Shown piece after piece: positions 17,024 to 26,436 of a stretch of DNA of 64,000 nucleotides. A program made the translations under genes and the position numbers. The notes beneath the pieces were generated by a model, which ran no database searches, had not been told where the DNA came from, and saw only the letters and a program-made list of their open reading frames with translations. Position 1 is the stretch's first letter. Each line of letters starts with the position of its first letter. The DNA comes from Chryseobacterium aquaeductus. Its GTDB lineage: Bacteria; Bacteroidota; Bacteroidia; Flavobacteriales; Weeksellaceae. The stretch spans positions 2,480,001 through 2,544,000 of the forward strand of contig NZ_CAJIMS010000001.1 of the NCBI RefSeq assembly GCF_905175375.1. The letters are read 5' to 3'.

Positions 17024-18919
17024 ATGAGTAAAATAATCGGAATTGACTTAGGTACTACCAACTCTTGCGTTGCAGTAATGGAAGGTAAAGATGCTGTAGT
17101 GATCCCTAATGCAGAAGGTAAAAGAACAACTCCTTCTATTGTTGCGTTTACAGAAGATGGTGAAAGAAAAGTGGGAGATCCTGCAAAAAGACAGGCTGTA
17201 ACCAACCCTACAAAAACCGTATATTCTATCAAAAGATTTATCGGAACTCATTTCAAAGATGACGCTTCTGAAGTTTCTAGAGTACCTTACGCAGTAGTAA
17301 GCGGACCAAACGATACCGTAAAAGTAAAAATCGACGACAGAGAATATACTCCACAGGAAATTTCTGCAATGATTCTTCAGAAAATGAAGAAAACTGCTGA
17401 AGATTATCTTGGACAAGAAGTAACAAGAGCAGTAATCACTGTTCCGGCTTACTTTAATGATGCTCAGAGACAAGCTACAAAAGAAGCTGGTGAAATTGCC
17501 GGTCTTACTGTAGAAAGAATCATCAACGAGCCTACAGCAGCAGCGTTGGCTTATGGTATGGACAAGTCTCATAAAGATCAAAAAATTGCAGTTTACGATT
17601 TAGGTGGTGGTACTTTTGACGTTTCAATACTGGATTTAGGAGACGGAGTTTTTGAAGTATTATCTACAAATGGTGATACGCACCTTGGTGGTGATGACTT
17701 TGATGATGTGATTATCAACTGGATGGCAGACGAGTTCAAATCTGAAGAAGGTGTAGATCTTAAAGGTGATGCAATCGCATTACAAAGATTGAAAGAAGCT
17801 GCTGAAAAAGCAAAAATTGAATTGTCATCTTCACCTCAAACCGAAATCAACCTTCCATACATCACAGCTACAGCTACAGGTCCTAAACACATGGTGAAGA
17901 CTTTAACTAAAGCTAAATTTGAGCAGTTATCTGCTGACTTGGTAAGACGTTCTATGGAGCCTTGTAAAAAAGCGCTTTCTGATGCAGGTCTTTCTATCTC
18001 AGATATCGACGAAGTAATCTTGGTAGGTGGTTCTACAAGAATCCCGATCATTCAGGAAGAAGTTGAAAAATTCTTTGGTAAAAAACCTTCAAAAGGAGTA
18101 AACCCGGATGAGGTTGTGGCAATTGGTGCAGCGATCCAAGGTGGAGTTTTGACAGGAGATGTGAAAGACGTTCTATTATTAGACGTTACACCACTTTCTT
18201 TAGGTATTGAAACAATGGGTTCTGTTTTCACTAAATTAATTGAATCTAACACGACAATCCCTACTAAAAAATCTGAAGTATTCTCTACAGCTTCTGATAA
18301 TCAGCCTGCTGTAAGCATCAGAGTAGGACAAGGTGAAAGACCAATGTTCAACGATAACAAAGAAATCGGTAGATTTGATTTAACAGATATTCCACCGGCA
18401 CAAAGAGGTGTTCCTCAGATTGAAGTAACTTTTGACATCGATGCAAATGGAATCTTGAGCGTTTCTGCTAAAGATAAAGGAACTGGTAAAGAGCAGTCTA
18501 TCAAAATTCAGGCATCTTCTGGTCTTTCTGAAGAAGAAATCGAAAGAATGAAAAAAGAAGCTCAGGAAAACTCTGTAGCAGATGCGAAAAGAAAAGAAGA
18601 AGTTGAAATTTTCAATAAGGCTGACGGATTAATTTTCCAGACTGAGAAACAATTGAAAGAATTTGGTGATAAATTGTCTGCTGACAAAAAAGCGGCAATC
18701 GAAACTGCTCACACAGAATTGAAGGCAGCTTACGAAGCTAAGAACGGAGACGATGTAAAAGCAAAAACCGAAGCTCTGGATGCAGCTTGGATGGCAGCTT
18801 CCGAAGAAATGTATGCAGCAGGACAGCAAGGCCAAGGTGCTGATGCAGGAGCTCAAAATCAAGGAAATGCAAACGGAGCAGAAGATGTTCAGGATGCAGA
18901 TTTCGAAGAAGTGAAATAA
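17024..18919 (+). CDS. dnaK: Chaperone DnaK (Hsp70)
   Basis: 631 residues. The ATPase domain opens with [15 protein letters not shown] and contains [29 protein letters not shown] and [12 protein letters not shown]. The substrate-binding domain follows, with the linker region [18 protein letters not shown]. The lid ends in a Gly/Gln/Ala-rich tail and DADFEEVK. It folds and refolds proteins in the cytosol with DnaJ and GrpE, neither of which is next to it. The 300-bp upstream region has no CIRCE-like inverted repeat and no clean TAnnTTTG box, so its heat-shock control cannot be read here. A strong terminator follows. Confidence 0.98.
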   Translation: MSKIIGIDLGTTNSCVAVMEGKDAVVIPNAEGKRTTPSIVAFTEDGERKVGDPAKRQAVTNPTKTVYSIKRFIGTHFKDDASEVSRVPYAVVSGPNDTVKVKIDDREYTPQEISAMILQKMKKTAEDYLGQEVTRAVITVPAYFNDAQRQATKEAGEIAGLTVERIINEPTAAALAYGMDKSHKDQKIAVYDLGGGTFDVSILDLGDGVFEVLSTNGDTHLGGDDFDDVIINWMADEFKSEEGVDLKGDAIALQRLKEAAEKAKIELSSSPQTEINLPYITATATGPKHMVKTLTKAKFEQLSADLVRRSMEPCKKALSDAGLSISDIDEVILVGGSTRIPIIQEEVEKFFGKKPSKGVNPDEVVAIGAAIQGGVLTGDVKDVLLLDVTPLSLGIETMGSVFTKLIESNTTIPTKKSEVFSTASDNQPAVSIRVGQGERPMFNDNKEIGRFDLTDIPPAQRGVPQIEVTFDIDANGILSVSAKDKGTGKEQSIKIQASSGLSEEEIERMKKEAQENSVADAKRKEEVEIFNKADGLIFQTEKQLKEFGDKLSADKKAAIETAHTELKAAYEAKNGDDVKAKTEALDAAWMAASEEMYAAGQQGQGADAGAQNQGNANGAEDVQDADFEEVK

Positions 18920-18943
18920 GACTCAGCGAGTCACACGATAATG

Positions 18944-18976
18944 AAATCCCCAAACGAAAGTTTGGGGATTTTTTTT
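18944..18976 (+). terminator. Rho-independent terminator of dnaK
   Basis: AATCCCCAAAC-GAAA-GTTTGGGGATT followed by at least six T; a perfect 11-bp stem. Confidence 0.93.
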
Positions 18977-19049
18977 GTTTCTATTTGAAGCATATTTAAC
19001 TTTTCATTTCAATATTTGAATAGTATTTAATTCAATAGCTTATTATTAA

Positions 19050-19475
19050 CAATTCTTCGTGAAATTTCGTGAAAAAGGAATTGTGTTAACCAACCGTTAT
19101 GATTGGCCGATCAATTTCCCAATAATTCGTTATGCAGATGTTCTTTTGATGTATGCTGAGGTATTAAATAATCAGGGAAGTACCAGTACGGCGGTTCCAT
19201 ATTTAAACAGAATTCGTCAGAGAGCAGGTTTGGCTCCGGTTTCTACTTCAATATCAGCCGGTGATTTTACCACAGCACTTCGTAAAGAAAGGAGAGTAGA
19301 GTTTGCAGGAGAAGGTGTTTACTGGCACGATCTGGTTCGTTGGAATACGGGAGTTACAGTGATCAATCAAGCTGCGGCGGCCCTTAATTATAATTATACA
19401 ATTTCGACGAATGATTATTTATACCAAGTACCTTTATCTCAAATTCAGGTGGCGGGATATGATCAGAATCCTTAA
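19050..19475 (+). pseudogene. Orphan C-terminal fragment of a SusD/RagB-family lipoprotein
   Basis: About 140 codons matching the end of SusD-like nutrient-binding lipoproteins: FREKGIVLTNRYDWP, IRYADVLLMYAEVLN, LNRIRQRAGL, RKERRVEFAGEGVYWHDLVRW and a C-terminal LSQIQVAGYDQNP. Full members have about 450-550 residues, a lipoprotein signal and a SusC partner upstream, and all are missing. An in-frame stop lies just before the fragment at 19047-19049. A GTG at 19059 could open it, but without the N-terminal helical repeats it is unlikely to work. It is probably a remnant of a deleted polysaccharide-utilisation locus. Confidence 0.8.
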
Positions 19476-19498
19476 GATATTTTGAAATCTAAATGTTA

Positions 19499-19528
19499 AA
19501 TCCCTAAGCGTAAGCTTGGGGATTTTTT
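19499..19528 (+). terminator. Rho-independent terminator after the SusD fragment
   Basis: AATCCCTAAGC-GTAA-GCTTGGGGATT followed by T5; very like the dnaK terminator 550 bp upstream, with one G-T pair. Confidence 0.85.
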
Positions 19529-19599
19529 ATAAATGATGAGGTTTAATCAGTTTAAGGTGTTTTTTTTCGCAAATATATTAGTGAAAATTTAGATATAGC

Positions 19600-19640
19600 A
19601 TAAAAGCAACCGCCCCCGAACTAAAAGTTTGGGGGCGGTC
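19600..19640 (-). terminator. Rho-independent terminator of the 132-residue gene
   Basis: On the minus strand ACCGCCCCCAAACT / AGTTCGGGGGCGGT forms a long GC-rich stem followed by GCTTTTA, 12 bp past the stop codon at 19652. Confidence 0.85.
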
Positions 19641-19651
19641 TATGTAAAAAA

Positions 19652-20050
19652 TTAATTCTTCTTAAACATCATCTCATCAAGTTTGGTTTGATTGAGATAG
19701 ATCTGCTGAAATTCAATCGGCATATACGAATACAAAATGTTCCATTGCTGGATGTCTGTATGCTTTTTCAGACTTCCGAAAGATCGGATAAACAGATTTT
19801 CAATGATATGTTTTACATTGAAAGTTCCGTTTTTGTAAAGCCACTCCATCATTTTGATTTTTCTGTTGACGATATTGATTTTAGATTCTCTTAGAAGAAG
19901 TTTCAGGTAATCAACGGTTGATTGTATGATTCCCGGGAAATTGTTCTGTGCAGAAAGTTGTGAAATTTCGTTCTGAATTGATGGATAAAATATTTTTAAA
20001 TGCTCGATTGCCTGAGTCTCATTAATAGTATCCGCTTCAAAATTCTTCAT
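19652..20050 (-). CDS. Hypothetical protein, 132 residues
   Basis: A soluble, mostly helical protein with no signal peptide or membrane segment. I do not recognise the family with certainty. It has the look of a small alpha-helical immunity or regulatory protein of the kind common in Flavobacteriia: FYPSIQNEISQLSA in the N-terminal third, MEWLYKNGTFNVKHIIENLFI in the middle and YSYMPIEFQQIYLNQ near the end. It is a single gene with its own strong terminator, with a 330-bp spacer to the divergent nucleoid-associated protein gene. Confidence 0.65.
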   Translation of the reverse strand: MKNFEADTINETQAIEHLKIFYPSIQNEISQLSAQNNFPGIIQSTVDYLKLLLRESKINIVNRKIKMMEWLYKNGTFNVKHIIENLFIRSFGSLKKHTDIQQWNILYSYMPIEFQQIYLNQTKLDEMMFKKN

Positions 20051-20326
20051 TGTTAAAATATTTTTTTAAACATTCTAATAGTATCTAAAATTGTACCAAA
20101 ATCACTATAAAATTTAAATATAATTTTTAGTACTTACTTTTTTAAAGTTTCATTGAAATCCTTTATCGATCGGTGATCTAAAACTTCAAAATTGAAAGTA
20201 AATTTATAAATGTTTGACTGTTAAATCTATTGTTTAGGTCAATCTTGTAAATATGTTATAAAACTTTTTGAAATATATAATGAAGTTGACAAAGCTCTTA
20301 AAAAACAACTGTTTTTTGAAAACTAA

Positions 20327-20361
20327 TTTGTCGTTTTTAATCTACAGATTGAATATCTTTG
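20327..20361 (+). promoter_or_regulatory. Predicted promoter of the nucleoid-associated protein gene
   Basis: TTTG at 20327-20330 and TATCTTTG at 20354-20361, 23 bp apart, match the Bacteroidota consensus well. The box ends 21 bp before the ATG at 20383 and overlaps an in-frame TTG, which rules out that TTG as the start. Confidence 0.7.
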
Positions 20362-20382
20362 CAGTCCACAAAAAATCAAAAG

Positions 20383-21396
20383 ATGTTTTCAAAAATTGCA
20401 GTACATAAAGTCGGAAATAAAATCAACGGAGAATCTCTTTTGCTTTCTCAGGAAGAGCTTGAGTTAGATGAAGGAACAGTAGAAATGCTGGAGAATTATT
20501 TTTTAGGGTCATTCAAAACTGAAGAAACCTATCAATTTTACAGCGATTCTTATCTGGTCAATAATCCTGTTTACAGTTCGGTTTCCGAAATATTTGAAGA
20601 CAAAGACAAGTTTCTTTGGGAATCTGAAAACCTTGCCAAACATCTTTTTGAAGCTGCTGAAAACCCCAGAGTTCAAGGCGGTGAGTTGTTCATTGTTTAT
20701 TTTGAAGACGATAGAGAAGGCGATGAAAAAGTAGATAAAATAGGTATTTTTAAAACCGAAAAAAGAGAATCTTTCTTAAAGATCTTTCCTAAAAATGAAT
20801 CATTCGAAATTGACAGAGACCAAGGAATCAGTCTTTCAAAAATAGATAAAGCCGCATTGATCTACAACAGCAGCAAAGAAAGCGGATATGTACTTTCTGT
20901 GGTTGACAACAACAAAAACGGTGATATGTACTATTGGTTTGAAGATTTTTTGAAAGTGAAACAGCGTGACGATGAATATTTCCACACTCAGGAAGCTTTG
21001 ATGGTGTATAAAGATTACATCACCAAACAACTTCCTCAGGAATTTGAAGTTTCTAAAGCAGATCAGGCAGATTTTTTGAATCAGTCGATCAATTTTTTCA
21101 AAGAAAAAGAAGAATTTAAACTGGATGAGTTTGCTGCTGAGGTTTTAAAAGACGAACACGTAATTGAAAGTTTTAATAATTTCAAAACCGATTATGAGCA
21201 GGAAATGCAGATCAATATTTCCGAAGAATTCCCGATCAGTGAAGCGGCTGTGAAAAAGACTCAGAGACATTTTAAAAGCATCATCAAACTAGATAAGAAT
21301 TTCCATATTTATATTCACGGAGACCGGAAAATGCTGGAACAAGGTCAGGATGAAAAAGGTAAGTTTTATATGCTATACTTTGATAAAGAGGTTTAA
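20383..21396 (+). CDS. Nucleoid-associated protein, NdpA/YejK-like (37-kDa family)
   Basis: 337 residues from the ATG at 20383. The order of segments fits the 37-kDa nucleoid-associated protein family: IAVHKVGNKINGESLLLS at the N-terminus, GELFIVYFEDDREGD (about residue 107) and KIGIFKTEKRESFLK (about 125), then FHIYIHGDRKMLEQG near the C-terminus. E. coli YejK binds the nucleoid, but the role in Bacteroidota is not established. It is a single gene with a good promoter. Confidence 0.8.
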   Translation: MFSKIAVHKVGNKINGESLLLSQEELELDEGTVEMLENYFLGSFKTEETYQFYSDSYLVNNPVYSSVSEIFEDKDKFLWESENLAKHLFEAAENPRVQGGELFIVYFEDDREGDEKVDKIGIFKTEKRESFLKIFPKNESFEIDRDQGISLSKIDKAALIYNSSKESGYVLSVVDNNKNGDMYYWFEDFLKVKQRDDEYFHTQEALMVYKDYITKQLPQEFEVSKADQADFLNQSINFFKEKEEFKLDEFAAEVLKDEHVIESFNNFKTDYEQEMQINISEEFPISEAAVKKTQRHFKSIIKLDKNFHIYIHGDRKMLEQGQDEKGKFYMLYFDKEV

Positions 21397-21616
21397 TTTT
21401 CTCATAAATTACCAAAATACCAAGACATTTTTCTTATTTGGAAACCTTCTAAAATAATTGCTGATGTGATGAAATTTATTAGGAAGATTTAGCAATTATG
21501 TGCGTGTTTTCGACTTTAAAAGTTAAATTATTATTAAATAAATATAATTATAATTAATTTTTGATGCAAAATTCTTAAAAAGTACCACAACGTATTCTTT
21601 GAATCTTAAAATTGAT

Positions 21617-21624
21617 TAACTTTG
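21617..21624 (+). promoter_or_regulatory. Predicted -7 box of the phytochrome operon
   Basis: TAACTTTG fits TAnnTTTG and ends 19 bp before the ATG at 21644. A TTTG lies 15 bp upstream, closer than usual. Confidence 0.45.
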
Positions 21625-21643
21625 ATCTCTTTAAGTATTATTT

Positions 21644-23851
21644 ATGAATTTTGTTGACTGTCATGAAGAGCCTATCCATATACCAGGCTACATACAAAGT
21701 TTCGGATATCTGATTGGCATAGACGCAGTATCTCATACCATCACTTTCTTTGGTGAAAATATCACAGATATTTTTAAAACTGAAAATAAAGACCTCTTTT
21801 TTGGAAAAAAAATTACAGACTTTCCTGATCTATTTGGAAGTGTCATGAATTCTGATATTTTTCAATCTCTTGATGTACTTACGAAAAGAGAAAACGAAAC
21901 CTATTTTGATAAAATTTTAATACAGGACAGCCAATATCACTTTTCTGTTTTCAGAAGTCAGAATCATATTTTTCTAGAGTTTGAGGCATTTTTGGAAAAT
22001 CCTAACAAAAGAATCACCAACAAGTACGATAATTTTTACATTATTGATAACGAACACGAAATCTGGGATTTGCTTCTGAGTACACTTTTCAATATTATTA
22101 ATTATGACCGCATCATGGTATATAAATTCATGGAAGACGGTTCTGGTAAAGTAATTGCAGAAAAAGTAGATGATGGTTTAGATAGTTATTTGGGCTTACA
22201 TTATCCCGAATCTGATATTCCTAGACAGGCTCGTGAATTATATAAAAAGAAAAGAAAAAGAATTTTCAGTGATGTATATTCTGAACCTGTAAAGTTAGTT
22301 AGCAAAACAATTGAGAATATTGACCTTACTTTCTCATCACTTCGTGCAATGTCGCCTATTCATGGTCAGTACATCAAAAACACAGGTTCATCATCAAGTT
22401 TCAGTATATCGATAATTATTGACGATCAGCTTTGGGGTTTAGTGGCGTGTCAAAATTCTACTCCAAAACATATTGATCTGGAGGATCGTGTACAGGCAGG
22501 AATTTTTACTGTGTTGGCATCCAATGCTTATTCTTCTTTTAGATCAAAAAAAGAGCTGGATTATCGTTTAGATTTGAGTTTGAAAGCATCCAAATTAAAA
22601 TCTGAGTTTTTAAAATACAACACGTTATACGAATCTCTGGTTGAAAATAAATATGAAATCAGAAATCTTCCGGTTGCAGATGGTTTGGCTGTGGTCTCAG
22701 AAAATAATATAGTGACTGATGGTGTGACACCAAAACATGATGTTATCTCCAAAATTGTAGATTGGGCTTATCAAAATTCTGATGAAACGATATTGACGAG
22801 CCGAAGCTTTCTTAAAGATTATGGTAATGAATTAGGTCTGGACGAGACTGCAGGCGGAGTAATTATCTATTTTGTTGAGAGAAGTAAAAAAGAATTGCTG
22901 ATCTGGTTCAGAAAAGAATTTGATGAGCATATCAATTGGGCAGGCAATCCCGAAAAGAAAGTTGGTGTGTTTTCGCAAAATGGTGAAGAAAAAAATACGA
23001 TTTCGCCAAGAACATCATTTGAGTCTTTTAAAGAAGATATAAAAGGGAATTCTACGAGATGGAGTACCCAAAGCGAAATTGCGGTGCAGGCTATCCGAGA
23101 TGTGATCTTAGAAACTTCCCAAAAACAATATATTACCATCAAAAATCTCAACGAGCAGCTGAAAAAAGTAAATGAGGAACTAGATAGTTTCTCATACACC
23201 ATTTCTCATGATTTGGGAACACCTCTTACAGTCATGAAACTGAATGCGCAAATGCTCTTGAGAAGTCTTACCGAAACTTCAGATAAAAACAAATACAAAA
23301 TAAGCTCCATCATCGACGAGATCGATAGTATGGCACTGATGATGCATGATGTACTGCAACTCAGCAGAGCCAAACACAGCGAAATTGAGCTTGAGAATAT
23401 AGAAACACAGCAGACGATTGAAAAGATTATAGAAAATGCCAAGCTTACATTCAACAGTCCGGAAAGTGTAGTGATTGTAGAAGATTGCCCGAATGTTTTA
23501 GCAGATAAAACGATGCTTCATCAGGTTTTTCTAAACATCATCAACAACGCTGTAAAGTATTCGTCTAAACAAGATCAACCAAAGGTCGTCATTTCAGGGG
23601 TTGAAAATGGCGAATACGTTATTTACAGAATTACCGACAACGGAATTGGAATTCCCGAATCTGAAAAACACAGAATGTTTAAGATTTTCAGCAGGATGAA
23701 TAATGCCAGAAAATTCAAAGGTAACGGAATCGGTCTCTCTATTGTGTATCGAATTATGAACAGGATTGGTGGAAATGTAGAATACGAAAGCGGTGACAAT
23801 GAAACCTGTTTTATTTTAACGTTTCAAAACCCTAAATTTATCAAACTTTAA
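21644..23851 (+). CDS. bphP: Bacteriophytochrome sensor histidine kinase
   Basis: 735 residues with the full PAS-GAF-PHY-kinase order. Cys6 in VDCHEEPIHIPGYIQ stands where biliverdin is attached in bacterial phytochromes. The GAF domain has YPESDIPRQAR and SPIHGQYIKNTG, the latter with the conserved chromophore-contacting His. The PHY domain shows LIWFRKEF and INWAGNPEKKV. The kinase has an H-box (SYTISHDLGTPL, about residue 520), an N-box (NIINNAVKYS) and G-boxes (DNGIGIP, GNGIGLSI). It is a cytosolic red/far-red light sensor. No response regulator is adjacent. Heme oxygenase starts 8 bp downstream and would make the biliverdin. Confidence 0.95.
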   Translation: MNFVDCHEEPIHIPGYIQSFGYLIGIDAVSHTITFFGENITDIFKTENKDLFFGKKITDFPDLFGSVMNSDIFQSLDVLTKRENETYFDKILIQDSQYHFSVFRSQNHIFLEFEAFLENPNKRITNKYDNFYIIDNEHEIWDLLLSTLFNIINYDRIMVYKFMEDGSGKVIAEKVDDGLDSYLGLHYPESDIPRQARELYKKKRKRIFSDVYSEPVKLVSKTIENIDLTFSSLRAMSPIHGQYIKNTGSSSSFSISIIIDDQLWGLVACQNSTPKHIDLEDRVQAGIFTVLASNAYSSFRSKKELDYRLDLSLKASKLKSEFLKYNTLYESLVENKYEIRNLPVADGLAVVSENNIVTDGVTPKHDVISKIVDWAYQNSDETILTSRSFLKDYGNELGLDETAGGVIIYFVERSKKELLIWFRKEFDEHINWAGNPEKKVGVFSQNGEEKNTISPRTSFESFKEDIKGNSTRWSTQSEIAVQAIRDVILETSQKQYITIKNLNEQLKKVNEELDSFSYTISHDLGTPLTVMKLNAQMLLRSLTETSDKNKYKISSIIDEIDSMALMMHDVLQLSRAKHSEIELENIETQQTIEKIIENAKLTFNSPESVVIVEDCPNVLADKTMLHQVFLNIINNAVKYSSKQDQPKVVISGVENGEYVIYRITDNGIGIPESEKHRMFKIFSRMNNARKFKGNGIGLSIVYRIMNRIGGNVEYESGDNETCFILTFQNPKFIKL

Positions 23852-23859
23852 AAATAAAA

Positions 23860-24411
23860 ATGGTTTCTGAGTATTTAAAACAAAATACGGCTGATTTTCA
23901 TAATGCGGCCGAAAAATTCTTTAGTTCTGATAAAATTTTCAGCAAAACGTTTACGTTATCAGATTATAAAAAGATGATCAACAGCAACTATTTGATGTTG
24001 CTTAATTCTGAAGACAAAATATTCAGTATTCTTTCAAAAAACTTTTCAGAAAAGCTTCGTTTAGATTTGCGGATGAAACTTCCATTGATTGAAAAAGATA
24101 TAGAAAGTTTAAATTTAAAAAACCAAAATGCAACTCACAATTTGGAATTTGCAAATGAGCAGGAAGCTTTGGGAGCATTATACGTGATTGAAGGTTCTAC
24201 TTTAGGCGGAAATGTGATTGCAAAACAGCTTTCCAAAACAGAAAATTTTGATCATGTTTCTTTCAATTTCTTCGGATGTTACAAGGAAAATACAGGCATG
24301 ATGTGGAAAGATTTCAAAGAAATATTAGATACTCAGGTCTCTGAAGAAAACTATCAGGATGCGCTTTCCGGAGCCAAAAAGCTATATACGTTTCTATTAA
24401 ACGTCAATTAA
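23860..24411 (+). CDS. bphO: Biliverdin-producing heme oxygenase (BphO-type)
   Basis: 183 residues. It fits the bacteriophytochrome-linked heme oxygenases: TADFHNAAEKFF near the N-terminus carries the likely proximal His, and GALYVIEGSTLGGN (about residue 104) is the conserved glycine-rich distal helix. It opens heme to biliverdin, CO and iron in the cytosol. It starts 8 bp after bphP, so the operon makes both sensor and chromophore. A hairpin follows directly. Confidence 0.9.
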   Translation: MVSEYLKQNTADFHNAAEKFFSSDKIFSKTFTLSDYKKMINSNYLMLLNSEDKIFSILSKNFSEKLRLDLRMKLPLIEKDIESLNLKNQNATHNLEFANEQEALGALYVIEGSTLGGNVIAKQLSKTENFDHVSFNFFGCYKENTGMMWKDFKEILDTQVSEENYQDALSGAKKLYTFLLNVN

Positions 24412-24429
24412 TTTTTTTAAATGATAATT

Positions 24430-24466
24430 AAAATTCCCGAAAGATTGCTCAATTTTTCGGGAATTT
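24430..24466 (+). terminator. Probable terminator of bphP-bphO, overlapping the mdh promoter
   Basis: AAATTCCCGAAA and TTTCGGGAATTT pair perfectly over 12 bp with an 11-13-base loop. The T run behind it is poor (TTTGTACATTT). Confidence 0.6.
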
Positions 24467-24475
24467 GTACATTTG
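24445..24475 (+). promoter_or_regulatory. mdh: Predicted promoter of mdh
   Basis: TTG at 24445-24447 and TACATTTG at 24468-24475 are 20 bp apart. The box lies inside and just after the terminator hairpin, so the two signals share DNA. Confidence 0.6.
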
Positions 24476-24529
24476 GGAGGCAAAAAATAAAAGTTTAAAC
24501 AAAAAAAATAAATAATAAATAAATAAATT

Positions 24530-25456
24530 ATGAAAGTAACTGTAGTAGGTGCAGGCGCGGTAGGAGCAAGTTGTGCAGAATACATCGCAATGAAAGACTT
24601 CTGTTCAGAGGTAGTTTTAGTAGATATTAAAGAAGGTTTTGCTGAAGGAAAAGCAATGGATTTGATGCAGACTGCATCTTTGAACGGATTTGATACAAAA
24701 ATTACCGGTACAACAGGAGATTACAGCAAAACAGCAGGTTCTCATGTAGCAGTAATCACTTCTGGTATCCCAAGAAAACCAGGGATGACGAGAGAAGAAT
24801 TGATAGGTATCAACGCAGGAATCGTAAAGGAAGTTACTGAAAATTTAGTGAAAAATTCTCCTGAAGTCATCATCATTGTGGTTTCTAACCCAATGGATAC
24901 TATGGCTTATTTGGTACACAAAACTTCTGGTCTTCCTAAACATAAGATCATCGGAATGGGTGGTGCTTTGGATTCTGCAAGATTTAAATACAGATTGGCT
25001 GAGGCTTTGGAAGCTCCAATTTCTGACGTTGACGGTATGGTAATCGCAGCTCACAGTGATACGGGAATGCTTCCTTTATTGAGCAAAGCAACAAGAAACG
25101 GAGTGCCTGTAACTGAGTTCCTTGATGATGCAAAACAAAAATATGTAATCGAAGAAACCAAAGTGGGTGGAGCTACATTGACCAAATTGTTGGGTACTTC
25201 GGCTTGGTACGCTCCTGGTGCAGCAGTTTCTGTAATGGTTCAGGCAATTGCATGTGACCAAAAGAAAATGATTCCTTGTTCATTAATGTTAGATGGTGAA
25301 TACGGTGAAAGCGACATTTGTTTGGGTGTTCCTGCAATTATTGGGAAAAACGGTGTTGAAAGCATTGTAACGATCTCATTAACTGACGAAGAGCAGGCAA
25401 AATTTACTGAAGCAGCAAAAGCAGTAAGAGAAGTAAATGGTGATCTTAAGTTTTAA
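24530..25456 (+). CDS. mdh: Malate dehydrogenase (LDH-like type)
   Basis: 308 residues. The NAD-binding Rossmann motif VVGAGAVGASCAEY is at residues 4-17, with the cofactor-selecting VDIKEG after it. The substrate loop reads GIPRKPGMTREEL, the middle has VVSNPMDTMAYLV, and the catalytic His is in IAAHSDTGMLPL (about residue 172). It interconverts malate and oxaloacetate in the citric acid cycle. A monocistronic transcript is likely, with its own promoter and a terminator 25 bp downstream. Confidence 0.96.
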   Translation: MKVTVVGAGAVGASCAEYIAMKDFCSEVVLVDIKEGFAEGKAMDLMQTASLNGFDTKITGTTGDYSKTAGSHVAVITSGIPRKPGMTREELIGINAGIVKEVTENLVKNSPEVIIIVVSNPMDTMAYLVHKTSGLPKHKIIGMGGALDSARFKYRLAEALEAPISDVDGMVIAAHSDTGMLPLLSKATRNGVPVTEFLDDAKQKYVIEETKVGGATLTKLLGTSAWYAPGAAVSVMVQAIACDQKKMIPCSLMLDGEYGESDICLGVPAIIGKNGVESIVTISLTDEEQAKFTEAAKAVREVNGDLKF

Positions 25457-25480
25457 TTAATAAAACATCATATCAATATA

Positions 25481-25515
25481 AATCCGTCTCACAACTGAGG
25501 CGGATTTTTCTTTTT
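25481..25515 (+). terminator. Rho-independent terminator of mdh
   Basis: AATCCGTCTC-ACAA-CTGAGGCGGATT-type hairpin with one or two wobble pairs, followed by TTTTCTTTTT. Confidence 0.85.
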
Positions 25516-25668
25516 ACTTATTTTTTGTTTTAATAGAAACGTTTTTCAACATAGTATTGATATAAATAAATTGAAAGTTTTGTATGTTTTAAACCTTTCG
25601 AATATTTGCATCAAATTTGCAATTAGACTTCCTATCAAATTAAAATCAACCAAGATCGATTGAAGAAT

Positions 25669-26364
25669 ATGAATAGTGAAAGTCACGATATTTACGAGAA
25701 ATTTAAAATAAAATTTAATGATAAAAGGAAAACACTTTTCTTATGCTTTTCGATCTTTTTTGCGATCGTCTTCCTATTTCTAAGTTTTTTCGTCATCTTT
25801 TTTTCTCCGCAATATTGGGACGTTTCAGTTTCTCAAGAGCTTCAGGAAGATCAAAATATACTATTGGATGTTGTGATGAAAGCTCTTAGCTGGCTGGGAA
25901 CCGTGTATGCAGCTTCAACAATGGTTTCGGTCTGGGCATTTATATTTTTTATTTTTAAATATATAAGAGAAGGTATTTTTGTGCTCTCATCATTACTTTC
26001 TGGTGGATTAAGCTATATTTTAAAAATGTGGATTGATCGCCCGAGACCCTCTGTAGATTTCGTAAGAATTGTAGAAGAAGCTCATTATCAGAGTTTTACA
26101 AGCGGACACGTTTTATTTTACACCTCCTTTTTTGGTACGTTATTGATTATAGCTCTTTTTTCAAAGATTTTGAAATGGAAATGGAAAATTTTAATAAGCT
26201 TAAGTTGTATAGCAATGGTGACTTTGGGAGCAATCTCTCGTATTTATTTGGGAGCGCATTGGTTTACAGACGTTATGGGAGGTTTTATTGTCGGAATTCT
26301 TTTGATTATGATTACGGGCAGTATCTATTTGAGGAGCAAAAAAAATTCAGCGAACAGTTTCTAG
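25669..26364 (+). CDS. PAP2-family membrane phosphatase
   Basis: 231 residues from the ATG at 25669. The three PAP2 signature motifs are present: KMWIDRPRP (KxxxxxxRP), FTSGHVLF (SGH) and SRIYLGAHWFTDVMGG (SRxxxxxHxxxD). Five or six membrane segments surround them. Such enzymes dephosphorylate phosphatidic acid, undecaprenyl pyrophosphate or phosphatidylglycerophosphate at the membrane; the exact substrate cannot be read. It is convergent with the FabH-like gene across a shared hairpin. Confidence 0.88.
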   Translation: MNSESHDIYEKFKIKFNDKRKTLFLCFSIFFAIVFLFLSFFVIFFSPQYWDVSVSQELQEDQNILLDVVMKALSWLGTVYAASTMVSVWAFIFFIFKYIREGIFVLSSLLSGGLSYILKMWIDRPRPSVDFVRIVEEAHYQSFTSGHVLFYTSFFGTLLIIALFSKILKWKWKILISLSCIAMVTLGAISRIYLGAHWFTDVMGGFIVGILLIMITGSIYLRSKKNSANSF

Positions 26365-26377
26365 TCTGTAATTAAAG

Positions 26378-26420
26378 AAAATCATTATCAATAAGCTTAT
26401 AACTTATTGATAATGATTTG
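26378..26420. terminator. Bidirectional terminator between PAP2 and FabH-like genes
   Basis: ATCATTATCAATAAG and CTTATTGATAATGAT are perfect complements with a 7-base loop, bounded by A runs on the left and T on the right, so it can serve both converging genes. Confidence 0.8.
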
Positions 26421-26436
26421 TATATTTTTAGTGAGA

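Noticed and set aside
17048..17581. Long open frame antisense to dnaK (177 codons), and others antisense to the giant gene and the T9SS proteins
   Set aside because: They are shadows of strongly biased codon use on the other strand; none shows a recognisable domain or promoter.
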